From JAGVSZ01 sp963716855 (GTDB lineage Bacteria; Pseudomonadota; Gammaproteobacteria; Burkholderiales; SG8-39), in the NCBI GenBank assembly GCA_963716855.1, contig CAVQUV010000032.1:1-64000 (forward strand): a stretch of DNA of 64,000 nt, read 5' to 3'. This document shows positions 9,850 through 18,418 of the stretch, in pieces. Below the pieces are notes generated by a model that saw nothing but the letters and a program-made list of their open reading frames with translations, was not told where the DNA came from and ran no database searches. Every line of letters begins with the position of its first letter. Position 1 is the stretch's first letter. The translations under genes and the position numbers were made by a program.

Positions 9850-10215
9850 ATGAACTTAATTTCGTTAGTGGTCGTTCTTATCGTCGTCGGCATGCTGCTG
9901 TGGCTGGTCAACAACTATATACCGATGGAAGCCCGCATCAAGCAGATACTGAACATCGTGGTGGTCATCATGGTGATTCTATGGGTGCTGAATGCAGTCG
10001 GCGTTATGGGTATGCTCCCGGCTCCACTGGTTTCGGTGCTGGTGACCCTGGTCGTCGTCGGTCTGCTGTTGTGGCTGGTCAACAGCTACATACCGATGGA
10101 CGCGCGCATCAAGCAGATATTGAATATCGTGGTGATTATCGCGGTGGTTCTGTGGCTGCTGAGTGTATTCGGGGTTTTGAGCGGACTCCCGCGGATCGAT
10201 GTGGGGAGTCTGTAG
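9850..10215 (+). CDS. Thivi_2564-family small membrane protein with internal duplication
   Basis: About 121 residues formed by two near-identical halves. Each half has a transmembrane helix, WLVN(N/S)YIPM(E/D)ARIKQIL, and a second helix ending V(L/F)GV. The first half runs roughly 9850-10015, the second 10016-10200. Single-unit homologues of about 55 residues exist in many proteobacteria under the Thivi_2564 name, and their function is unknown. ATG 9850 follows 'gggg' at a good distance. The topology predicts four membrane helices with short positively charged loops at YIPM-ARIKQ. Neighbours are other very small membrane proteins. Confidence 0.75.
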   Translation: MNLISLVVVLIVVGMLLWLVNNYIPMEARIKQILNIVVVIMVILWVLNAVGVMGMLPAPLVSVLVTLVVVGLLLWLVNSYIPMDARIKQILNIVVIIAVVLWLLSVFGVLSGLPRIDVGSL

Positions 10216-10348
10216 TTCGGCTTGCCCAGGGGAGACTCTCCCCGTGTTTCTGACCAGCCCCCCTTGGTTCTGTTCCGTTGGCAGTTTCGGCTGCCGGGTA
10301 TCTTGGTGCCCTTGTCGTCAACGTATGGACTCATAAGGAGACGCAACA

Positions 10349-10498
10349 ATGCTTCAAACGCTAGCCATCGTCCTGGTTATCCTCTGGCTGCTCGGTTTGG
10401 TGTCCTCATACACGCTGGGCGGATTCATTCACATTCTCTTGGTCCTCGCGGTGATCGTGATCGTGATTCGCGTGATTCAGGGTCGAAGTCCGGTGTAG
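10349..10498 (+). CDS. DUF5670 / lmo0937-type 49-residue membrane protein
   Basis: Short gene with a clear Shine-Dalgarno (aaggag at about 10335-10340) before ATG 10349. The product has two hydrophobic helices, starting MLQTLAIVLVILWLLGLVSS, with a glycine hinge TLGGFIH between them, and ending VIRVIQGRSPV. This pattern (about 50 residues, W-LLGLVSSYTLGG) matches the widespread lmo0937/DUF5670 stress-associated membrane proteins of unknown function. It lies co-directionally 130 bp after the Thivi_2564-type gene, so both may be in one transcript. Confidence 0.72.
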   Translation: MLQTLAIVLVILWLLGLVSSYTLGGFIHILLVLAVIVIVIRVIQGRSPV

Positions 10499-10646
10499 TG
10501 GCCCCGGAGAAGTGTGAGAAGCGAAACGTGTTGTTCCTGGTTCGCTCTCAAGAGCCCAGGGTGAGGGAGTTCAGTGAAATGGAGTTTGTTATGACGGGTG
10601 TTGAAATTCCCTTTATGTTGATTTCGCCGAACGGAGACTAAAGACC

Positions 10647-10859
10647 ATGAGCATGTCTAATGATATCGGTAACATTCTCAGCCGGGTGGCCAGTGCCATT
10701 GGCAATGCCGTCACGACCGCGGTGAATGTGGTGGTTGATACCGTCGAAAGCATCGTCGCTGCGGTGGTTGAACTATTCAATCGTCTTTTTCTTCCAGCCC
10801 TCGATTACTTAATAAGTATCGGATGTGATAAGGCTCCCGCTGTCATCGTGGCTTTATAA
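10647..10859 (+). CDS. small hypothetical amphipathic protein (70 aa)
   Basis: Unrecognised. Residues 1 to about 57 form an uninterrupted helix-like stretch of alternating small or hydrophobic residues and a few acids (IGNILSRVASAIGNAVTTAV, then VVDTVESIVAAVVELFNRLF). There are no charged clusters, and it could lie on or insert into a membrane. The end (YLISIGCDKAPAVIVAL) is unlike the rest. ATG 10647 (MSMSND) is preceded by 'ggagactaaagacc', a reasonable Shine-Dalgarno. The frame stays open for 66 more codons after the single TAA at 10857-10859, see the next entry. Confidence 0.45.
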   Translation: MSMSNDIGNILSRVASAIGNAVTTAVNVVVDTVESIVAAVVELFNRLFLPALDYLISIGCDKAPAVIVAL

Positions 10860-10886
10860 AGGGACGTTTACTGCAGTGCCCTGATT

Positions 10887-11060
10887 GTGCTCTCGTCAAC
10901 GTTACAGTCCAGTGCTGCGCTTGGAGGCAACCTGATCGGCAGCGGGGGTATTAGCGGGGCCTCGGAGCGAGTCGTAGGTCTGCTGCCGATTGATAGGAGA
11001 TTACTCGAACACTCGGAAGAATATAAGAAAACCCTGTCGAATAGACGTAGTGCGCTGTAA
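10887..11060 (+). CDS. candidate small ORF in frame downstream of the 70-aa protein
   Basis: A GTG-started reading frame of 57 residues in the same frame as the preceding gene, separated from it by one TAA and nine codons. It reads LQSSAALGGNLIGSGG, then SERVVGLLPIDRRLLEHSEE and ends YKKTLSNRRSAL. The second half looks like a real charged helix (LLEHSEEYKKTL) rather than shadow coding. I do not recognise the family and see no strong Shine-Dalgarno. It may be a separate small gene, the C-terminal part of the previous one if the TAA is an error, or chance. Confidence 0.25.
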   Translation: MLSSTLQSSAALGGNLIGSGGISGASERVVGLLPIDRRLLEHSEEYKKTLSNRRSAL

Positions 11061-11081
11061 TGAACACAAGAGATTCAGGGA

Positions 11082-12107
11082 TTGCTCAAACAGCTAGAGC
11101 AATTGACATTGCCCCAGCGGCGGCAGATTGCTGAGCACCTGGGTATCCTGGACCCATCCTCGGCAGATCACCTGCCTGGGGAACATCCGGCGGCTAAGAG
11201 AAAGCTGGCCGTCAGGAAGGCAGTGTTTCCCGTCGCCGGCTTCGGCACCCGTTTTTTGCCGGCGACCAAGGTGAGTCCCAAAGAAATGTTGCCGGTCGTG
11301 GACAAGCCGCTGATTCAATATGCCGCTCGAGGAAGCAGTCGCGGCGGGCATCGATGTGATGGTGTTCATCGTAGGACGGAGTAAGGAGCGATCCTGGATC
11401 ATTTCGACAAGGCCTACGAATTAGAGGCGGTGTTAGCCAGTCGCGGCAAGGCGGAGACTTTGACGTTCGTCCAGAACATCGTGCCGTCTCATGTGACTTG
11501 CGTTTACATTCGGCAAGCCGAAGCGTTGGGCTTAGGTCACGCGGTCGCTTGTGCCAAGGCCGTCATCGGCGACGAACCTTTCGCCGTTTTTTGGCCGACG
11601 ACATGATCGACGAACAGCAATCGGGGTGTCTTGCTCAAATGATGAGAATGTTCGAGGAGCGGCCAGCTGTCCCGTGTTGTGCGTTCAAACAGTGCAGCCC
11701 TCGGAAACAGGACGTTACGGCATCGTCGCAGCTCTGCGATCGGCAATGTACGACGGTACGTGTACTGTCGATGCCATGGTCGAGAAGCCCAAGCGCCGCA
11801 CACGCGCCTTCCAATTTGGCGGTGATCGGGCGTTACATCTTGACGCCGGCCATTTTCGACAAGCTGAAAGTCGTGCCGCGGGGCGCCGGTGGCGAGATCC
11901 AGCTGACCGACGCGATCGCCATGCTGCTGGCGGAGAAACGGTGCTCGCTTACAAATTCGAAGGGCAGCGCTACGACTGCGGCTCGAAGCTCGGGTATCTA
12001 ACCGCGACGGTGAGCAAAGCTTGAAGCACCCGGAACTGAAAGGACCGTTCAAGGAGTTCCTTCAAACTCTCAAGCTAGAATTAGGCAGCGTTCCTTACGG
12101 CCGTTGA
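11082..12107 (+). CDS. galU: UTP--glucose-1-phosphate uridylyltransferase, frameshifted
   Basis: Makes UDP-glucose from UTP and glucose-1-phosphate for surface polysaccharides. The nucleotide-binding start RKAVFPVAGFGTRFLPATKV then SPKEMLPVVDKPLIQYA is clear. After a one-base insertion near 11326 come EEAV, AAGIDVMVFIVGRSK, ILDHFDKAYELEAVLASRGK, YIRQAEALGLGHAVACAKAV and GDEPFAVF. Later pieces are VDAMVEKPK, IGRYILTPAIFDKLKVVPRG, GGEIQLTDAIAMLL, YKFEGQRYDCGSKLGYL and HPELKGPFKEFLQTLK, ending at 12107. About seven frame changes occur. The first 43 residues from TTG 11082 are not GalU-like, and the true start may be near 11205-11220. Confidence 0.8.
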
Positions 12108-12216
12108 CCGGCGCAGGCTACTCTGGACACCATGGTTTTCCGCTCTCTCCAGCGCGCTACCAGACACCTCAATCGACGAGCCGCTGAGCCAATTGCAAAC
12201 ATCTAGGAGGTTCACT

Positions 12217-12878
12217 GTGGCGCTCAGCTCGTTTTCATCGCATCCGAAACGCAGAAATAGCTGGCTTCGTCTCGCAGTCGGAGAACAAAGCCGAGCGATT
12301 CAATACGATCAGCGCCTTATTGGGTGCGATAGCTGCCGTTTCGGGATGGGTTGGCTGGTGACGTTTGCTGTTCACCAGGGTGATCCTGGAAGTAGCAAGC
12401 TTCAGCATCTATGGAGTGACGCTCGTCTCGGTTTACGTTTTTGCGACGCTCTATCATGGCTCAGACGGGTCGCGCCAAGGCCATCTTTTCAAAACTCGAC
12501 CACCTGTCCATTTATCTCTTGATTGCCGGCACCTACACGCCTTTTACTCTGGTCACGCTTCGCGATAGCGTAGGTTGGACAAGTATTTGGCGCTATCTGG
12601 GGAATGGCGTTCTTCGGGATTATTCTGGATTTGATGCCGAAATGACAGGAACCGAATGCTTAGAGTAGTTATTTGTCTTGCGATGGGTTGGCTGATTATG
12701 GTTGCGCTGATCCCTTGTTGGAGACCTATGCCGATGGAGGGCTTTTACTTGCTTCTATTGGGTGGTTTGTTTACACGGTCGGTGTGTTGTTTTATGCGCT
12801 CGACGAGAAAAGCCAAGTATTTTCATGGAATATGGCATATGTTCGTCATGGCAGGCAGTTTCAGTCATTACGTATCCG
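12217..12878 (+). pseudogene. hemolysin III (YqfA/PAQR-type) membrane protein, 3' end cut
   Basis: GTG 12217 sits six bases after a perfect AGGAGG. Read across frames it gives NKAERFNTISALLGAIAAV, VASFSIYGVTLVSVYVFATL, ATLYHGSDGSRQGHLF (a frame later RAKAIFSKLDHLSIYLLIAG), TYTPFTLVTLRDSVGW, GGFYLLLLGGLFYTVGVLFY, then FHGIWHMFVMAGSFSHYVSV. This is the PAQR/HlyIII pattern with the conserved histidines (LDH, GIWH, SHY). Homologues end within about ten residues of that point. Here the last few codons are replaced by pdxA sequence at about 12871-12885. At least five frame changes occur. Confidence 0.78.
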
Positions 12879-12879
12879 T

Positions 12880-13640
12880 TCCGCGGGCGCGCACGAAGAT
12901 CGTGTCGGCGGGAAACGGACCGTCCGCGGGAAATCCGCGCTCGCGCGCGAGCTCGACGCCGGGACCGATCGTGTCGATCTCCTCGCGGCCGAACGCGCCG
13001 TGGTCGCCGTTGTGCGGATTGAGGCCGCACACCGCGATCCGCGGCGCGGCGATGCCGGTCGACCGGAGTCCGCGCGTCAGCAACGCAATGCCCTCGGCCA
13101 CGCCCTCGCGCGTGAGCAAGCCGCTGACGTCCTTCAGCGGGACGTGCGACGTCACGCGCGATGTCCACAGCGATTCGAGCACGTTGAACTCGACGCACGG
13201 TCCGTGGAAGTCCAGCACTTCGCAGAAATAGTGGAGCTCGTCGGCGTGCTGCATCCCGCCGGCACGCAACGCGGCCTTGTTGAGCGGCGCAAAGCACATC
13301 GCGTCGGCGATGCCGCGGCGGCACAGGTCGAGCCCGAGCGCCAGCCCGGCCAGCATGTATCGCCATTCTTTGCCGTGACCTGCGCGCGTTCGAATCCGGT
13401 TTCTTCGACGCGCGGCCAATCGACGAGACGCGGTTTTGCGCTGCCGCGTATCGCGGCACCGCGCTCGAGCTTCGAGCTGCACGCCCGCGGCGCGCATCCC
13501 GTCCTCCACCACCGAGCGGGCGCCGATGACCAGGATGTCCGCGCCGCGCGTGCGCTCGCGTCGTCAGCGAGCAACTTCGCGACGAGCTCCGGCCCGATGC
13601 CGGCCGGGTCGCCGGTGAAGAGCGCGATGGTGGGCTTCAT
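12880..13640 (-). pseudogene. pdxA: 4-hydroxythreonine-4-phosphate dehydrogenase (PdxA family), 3' truncated
   Basis: ATG 13640 overlaps the TGA of the Bug receptor gene upstream (ATGA). The start KPTIALFTGDPAGIGPELVA is the PdxA NAD/substrate signature. Later parts are MCFAPLNKAALRAGGM, CVEFNVLESLWTSRVTSHVP, LKDVSGLLTREGVAEGIALL and GLNPHNGDHGAFGREEIDTI, up to FPADTIFVRAR. Normal proteins have about 330 residues and continue with the 'YHDQGH' metal-binding region. That final third is missing because the sequence joins hemolysin III at about 12,878. Frame changes are near 13540 and 13400. Beside a Bug receptor it may be a PdxA2-type catabolic dehydrogenase rather than the vitamin B6 enzyme. 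Confidence 0.8.
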
Positions 13641-14601
13641 GGTTCGAGCTTGACGTTGGCGTCTTTGATGAGGCGACCGAAGCGGTCGTAATCCGATTTG
13701 ACGAGCGCGGCGAATTGATCCTGCGTCGCGTCGCCCGGTTCTCCGCCCAGACCGAGAAGGCGCTTCTGCACGTCGGGCATCTGCAGCGCCTTCATCGTTT
13801 CGGCATAGAGGCGATTCACGACCGCCTTGGGCGTGCCCGCGGTCACGAAGAGTCCGTACCACGTGGTCATTTCCACACCCGGCAGCCCGGCTTCGGCGAG
13901 CGTCGGCACGTCGGGCAGTTCCGGCGTGCGCTTCGGACTCATGACGGCGAGCGCCTTGACCTTGCCTCCCTTGATGAAGGCCATCGCCGACGACGTGGTG
14001 TCGAAGTCGAGCTGGATCTGGCCGCCGACGAGATCGGTGAGCGCCTGCGCCGAGCCTTTGTACGGAACGTGCACGGCCTTGGTGCCCGGCGCCAGGTTGA
14101 ACGCTTCGCCGGCAGATGCTGCGTGCTGCCGACGCCCGATGAGCCGTACGAAAAGGCATCGGGCTTGGCCTTGATCAGCGCGATCAGGTCCTTCACGTTG
14201 TTCGCGGGAACGCCGGGCCCGACGCACGAGCACGTTGGGCACGACGACGATCAGCGCCGACCGGGATCAGGTCGCGGGTCGAACGCGAGCTTGATGAGAT
14301 GCGGCGCGATCGCCTGTCCGGTGTTGGTGGCGACGAGCAGCGTGTGGCCGTCGGGCGGCGCCTTCGCGGTCAGGTCGGCGGCGATCGTGTTGGATGCGCC
14401 AGGCTTGTTTTCGACGACGAACGGCTGCCGAACGCGGTCGGGTATTTGTCGGCCAGCATGCGCGCGATGATGTCGGTGCCGCCGCCGGCGTTGGCGCCGA
14501 CCATGATGCGCACGGGCTTGATCGGGTAGGGCTGCGCGAGCGCGGCCGTCGTCACGGCTGCGAGGGCGGGCGCCGCGGTACGGCGCAGGACGCGTCGTCA
14601 T
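13637..14601 (-). CDS. Bug/TctC-family solute-binding protein 1, frameshifted
   Basis: Periplasmic receptor of the tripartite tricarboxylate transporter type. A signal-like start (MTTRPAPYRGA, then TTAALAQ in another frame) leads to PYPIKPVRIMVGANAGGGTD, VVENKPGASNTIAADLTAKA, PDGHTLLVATNTG, AFNLAPGTKAVHVPYKGSAQ, DVPTLAEAGLPGVEMTTWYG and a C-terminal KDANVKLEP. Frame changes lie near 14555, 14425, 14265-14220 and 14110; two are single extra bases. It is translationally coupled to the pdxA-like gene by an ATGA overlap. No TctA or TctB genes are nearby. The ligand is unknown: carboxylates or amides are typical of the family. Confidence 0.85.
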
Positions 14602-14791
14602 CGGGACCGGATCTCCGGCGGCGAGGCGCGTCATCGGGCCACATGGGGGCAGCGGGTCCCGCCGCGGATCTGCTGCGGCGCAAGGGGGACCGCTCCGGGG
14701 AGAGGCGTGGATATCGACCGCCCAGACGGGTGACGAGTCCGGCGCGGGTTCACCGGGACGGAAGCCTGTCCCCGCGCCCTCAGGAGGATCC

Positions 14792-16307
14792 ATGAGCATG
14801 CTGTCCCCGGAAGAACTGGAACAGCTCTCTTCCGCCGAATCGCTGTTCCCGTCGCCGATTCCGGTGCAGTCGGTGTCGAGCGACGAGTTCATGCCCGGCC
14901 CGCAGACGCCGCAAGCAGCGCGAGTTCGAGGCGCGGGTGAAGGAGATCGGCGCGCGAGCTGGCCAAGCGCCTCGGCATGAGCCGGCGGCGCTTCTTCCAG
15001 ACCGCGGCCGGGCATGGCGACCGCGTTTCTCGCGATGAACGACACCTACGGGCCGATCTTCGGCGTGTCGCGCGCCGAGGCGGCCGAGCCGGAGCACGCC
15101 AACGAGCGCGCGAAGCAGCTCTGGCGGGCCAGTTCATCATGGACATGCACACGCACTTCCTGCGCCCGGGCACGCGCATCATGACTTTCGTGAACCAGCG
15201 CAACGCGGTCGGCAAGGCCGGCTGGAACCCGGCGCTCGCCGGCAAGGAGCAGACGATCGACGACCTGATGTTCACGAACTACCTCAAGGAGATCTACCTC
15301 GACAGCGACACCAAGGTCGCGCTGCATCAGCGGCGCGCCTTCGGAGGTGCCGGAGGACTGGTTCCTCACCAACGAGATGAAGGCGCAGGCGCGCGCCGAC
15401 GTCAACGGCCTCGCGCGGCACCAAGCGCATGTTCGCGCACGCGATCTTCACGCCCGGCTACGACGGCTGGATGGAGCAGATCGATCACGCGCATCGACGA
15501 TGCTCAAGCCCGATTCGATGAAGGGCTACACGATCGGCGACAACACCAACAAGAACCTGTCCAAGCACCCGTGGCGGATGGACGACGAGAAGCTCGTCTA
15601 TCCCGCGCTACGAGAAGTTCGTCAAGGCCGGGCTGAAGAACGTCTGCGTCCACAAGGGCCTGTTCCCGCCGTCGGTCGAGAAGCAGTTCCCGCACCTGCT
15701 CGACGTACTCGCGATGTGCGCGACGTCGGCAAGGCGGCGAAGGACTGGCCGCAGCTCAACTTCATCATCTATCACGGCGGCTACCGCTAGGCCGGCGGCG
15801 GCACGCGTCGAGGACGCCTGGGCGCAGTTCGAGCAGACCGGCCGCATCGAGTGGGTCACCGACCTCGCCGAGATCCCGGCGAAGTACGGCGTCAAGAACG
15901 TGTACGCCGACGTCGGCCAGTTGTTCGCGCAGATCGACGATCGCCGATCCGCGCGCTGTCGGCGGTGATGCTCGGCCAGCTCATCAAGGGGATGGGCGCC
16001 GACCACGTGTGCTGGGGCACCGACGCGATCTGGACCGGCTCGCCGCAATGGCAGATCGAGGCGCTGCGGCGCCTGGAGATTCCCGAGGAGCTGCAGAAGA
16101 AATACGGCTCGCAGCCGCTCGGTCCCGCCGACGGCCCGGTCAAGACGCGCGATCTTCGGCGGCAACAATGCGCGGCTGTACGACTTCAAGCCGCAGCAGC
16201 GCGCGGCGCTCGAGGGCGACCAGCTCGCGCAGTACAAGGAGCTCTACGAAAAACACGGCGCCGGGCGCACCAACCTCGCGTACGGCTACGCGCTGAAGGC
16301 AGGCTGA
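14792..16307 (+). CDS. amidohydrolase-family protein with twin-arginine-like leader, heavily frameshifted
   Basis: ATG 14792 follows AGGAGG. An N-terminal stretch (MSMLSPEELEQLSSAESLFP) precedes RLGMSRRRFFQTAAG, a Tat-like motif, then a metal-dependent hydrolase of the amidohydrolase-2 type: FIMDMHTHFLRPGTRIMTFV (HxH metal site), YTIGDNTNKNLSKHPWRMDD, VKAGLKNVCVHKGLFPPSVE, LNFIIYHGGYR (metal His), GRIEWVTDLAEIPAKYGVKN, ADHVCWGTDAIWTGSPQWQI (metal Asp) and FGGNNARLYDF. It reads as about 500 residues but about ten frame changes occur, mostly single extra bases. The placement of the Tat motif some 60 residues in is unusual. Its substrate is unknown. Confidence 0.8.
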
Positions 16308-16509
16308 AGATTCGCGCGCGCGCCGGCATGCGGAGCTCCGATGCCATCGCGTAGGCGCGAGGCCGGGACGTTGCGGAGGCCGGCCGCGACGCATCTCTGT
16401 CGACGTCGAGCGCTCGTCGCGTGCAGCCCGCGCGACGGCGGCGCGCGGCGGCGTCGCGTCGGGCACGCGGAAGCACCGGCGCCGACGAGCACAGCGGCGG
16501 TCGGCACGC
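16308..16509. other. gap between amidohydrolase and alpha/beta hydrolase
   Basis: About 200 bp, Arg/Ala-rich in every frame. It probably contains the misframed N-terminus of the alpha/beta hydrolase. No terminator or promoter was recognised. Confidence 0.3.
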
Positions 16510-17411
16510 TGGACCGTCAAGCAGGCACCCGCACGTCAAGCTCTTCCTGTGGCGCAAGCGCCTGCGCGATCCGCGGCGCGCGGCGAGACACGCGCCGCGG
16601 CACGATCCTGTTCGTGCACGGCTCGTCGGTGTCGTCGACGCCGGTGTTCGACCTGCAGATCCCGGGCAAGCCCGAGGCCTCGACGATGGACTGGTTCGCG
16701 CGCCTGGGCTACGACACCTGGTGCGTCGATTGCGAAGGCTACGGACGCTCGGACAAATCGCGGCCGGTGAACGCCGATGTTGCGTGCGGCGCCGACGACC
16801 TCGCGGCGGCCTCCGAGTACATGCCGAAGCTGGCGGCCGAGACGCGCTTCTCCTGTACGGCGCGTCGTCGGGCGCGTTGCGCGCGGGGCTGTTCGCGCAG
16901 CGGCATCCCGAGCGCGTGCAGCGGCTCGCGCTCGACGCGCTCGTCTGGACCGGCGAGGGCAGCCCGACGCTCGCGGAGCGCAAGAAGCGGCTCGCCGAGT
17001 ACCGCGCGCGAACCGGCGGCCGATCGACCGCGAGTTCGTGCACAGCATCTTCACGCGCGACCATCCGGGCACGTCAGCGATCTCACGGTCGTCGACGCGT
17101 TCGCCGACGCCGGTGCTGGCGCTCGATACCTCGGTCCCGACCGGGACCTACATCGACATGTCGGCCAATCTGCCGGTCGTCGATCCGGAGAAGATCACCG
17201 TGCCGACGCTGGTCATGCGCGGCCAGTGGGACGGCATCGCCTCGTTCCAGGATGTCGCCAATTTCTTCGCGAAACTGCCGAATCCGGACAAGCAGTTCAT
17301 CGTCATGCCGGGCATCGCGCACACGAGCCCCGCGCGAAGAACTGGGCGCTCGTCTATCACCTGCTCGACGCGTTCTTCAGCCAGCCGGCGCCGGTGTACG
17401 CGGGCGAGTGA
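16510..17411 (+). CDS. alpha/beta hydrolase, frameshifted
   Basis: Follows the amidohydrolase on the same strand. It has the fold's order of motifs: VKLFLWRKRLRD, RRGTILFVHGSSVSSTPVFD (HG oxyanion region), LGYDTWCVDCEGYGRSDKSR, LLYGASSGALRAGLFAQRHP (nucleophile serine in GxSxG), LALDALVWTGEGSPTLAERK, PTLVMRGQWDGIASFQDVAN (acid D) and MPGIAHTSPA (catalytic His), ending at 17411. Frame changes lie near 16585, 16850, 17020, 17085 and 17335. The exact start is not visible; upstream sequence 16308-16509 has no start that fits. A role in hydrolysing an intermediate together with the neighbouring amidohydrolase is inferred only from position. Confidence 0.75.
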
Positions 17412-17460
17412 GCGCGCGCGCCGCGAATATGGCGTCGAGTTGCCGTTGCGAGGGGACCCG

Positions 17461-18416
17461 CTATTCCGCCGCAGCCCGGCGGCCTTGACGACCTTCGCGG
17501 TGTTCGCGATGTCGCGCTGGAGGAACTGGCGGAACTCCTCCGGCGAAGTGCTGACCGCCTCTGCCCCCTGCGCCGCGAAGCCTTCCTTCACGGCCGGAAG
17601 ACCCGCCGTCTTCACGACCGCGGCATGCAGCTTGTCGAGGATCGCGCGCGGAGTCCCCTTCGGCGCGAGAAGACCGGCCCAGCCGCTGTAGTCGTAGCCC
17701 GGCAACGTCTCCGCGACGGTCGGCAGGTCGCCGAAGAGCGGGGCGCGCGCGGGCAGGGTGTGCGCGATTGCGCGCAAACGTCCCGCCTTGACGAGCGACA
17801 TCGCCGCCGGCGCCGGCGTGACCGTCCAGTGCGACTCGCCCGCGACCACCGACGCGACCGACGGGCCGCCACCCTTGTACGGCACGTGCAGCGACTCGAA
17901 ATCGCCCATGACCATCAGCAGGACGCCGCCGAGATGGCTCGCGGCGCCCGGACCGGCCGAGGCCATGTTCACGCGACCGCGGTTGGCGCGCGCGTAACCG
18001 ATCAGCTCCTGAACGCTTGCGATCGGCAGCGTTGGGGTGACCACGAGCACGTTCGGCATCACCGCGACCAGCGACACGAACGCGAGATCATTGACCGGGT
18101 CGTACGGGATCTTCTTCTGCAGCAGCGGCGCGATCGACATCCCGCTCGCGGAGGCGAACAGCAGCGTGTAGCCGTCGGGCGCCGCGTTCTTCGCGATCTC
18201 GATGCCGATCGCCCCGGCGGCGCCGGCGCGGTTCTCGATGACGATCTGCTGGCCCAGCACTTCGCCGAGCCGCGCGGCGAAGATGCGGCCGACGGTGTCG
18301 ATCGAGCTGCCCGGCGCGTTCGGCATCATCAGGCGGATCGGACGGCTGGGGTAGTCCTGCGCCGATGCCGCGAGGGAAAGTGCCGCGAGCAGCGTGGCGA
18401 CCCCGATGCGCAGCAT
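17461..18416 (-). CDS. Bug/TctC-family solute-binding protein 2
   Basis: ATG 18416 has a strong GAGGAGAA upstream. Signal peptide MLRIGVATLLAALSLAASAQ is followed by the family core YPSRPIRLMMPNAPGSSIDT, VIENRAGAAGAIGIEIAKNA, PDGYTLLFASASGMSIAPLL, FESLHVPYKGGGPSVASVVA and DLPTVAETLPGYDYSGWAGL. The frame is intact until about 17475, where one frame change restores the usual '...VVKAAGLAAE' ending and a TAG at 17461-17463. It starts three bases upstream of the VOC gene stop, so it is in one operon with that gene. It is convergent with the alpha/beta hydrolase. No membrane subunits are present. Confidence 0.88.
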
Positions 18417-18418
18417 GC

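Noticed and set aside
12108..12216. tRNA or small RNA after galU
   Set aside because: No cloverleaf or T-loop motif was found on either strand.
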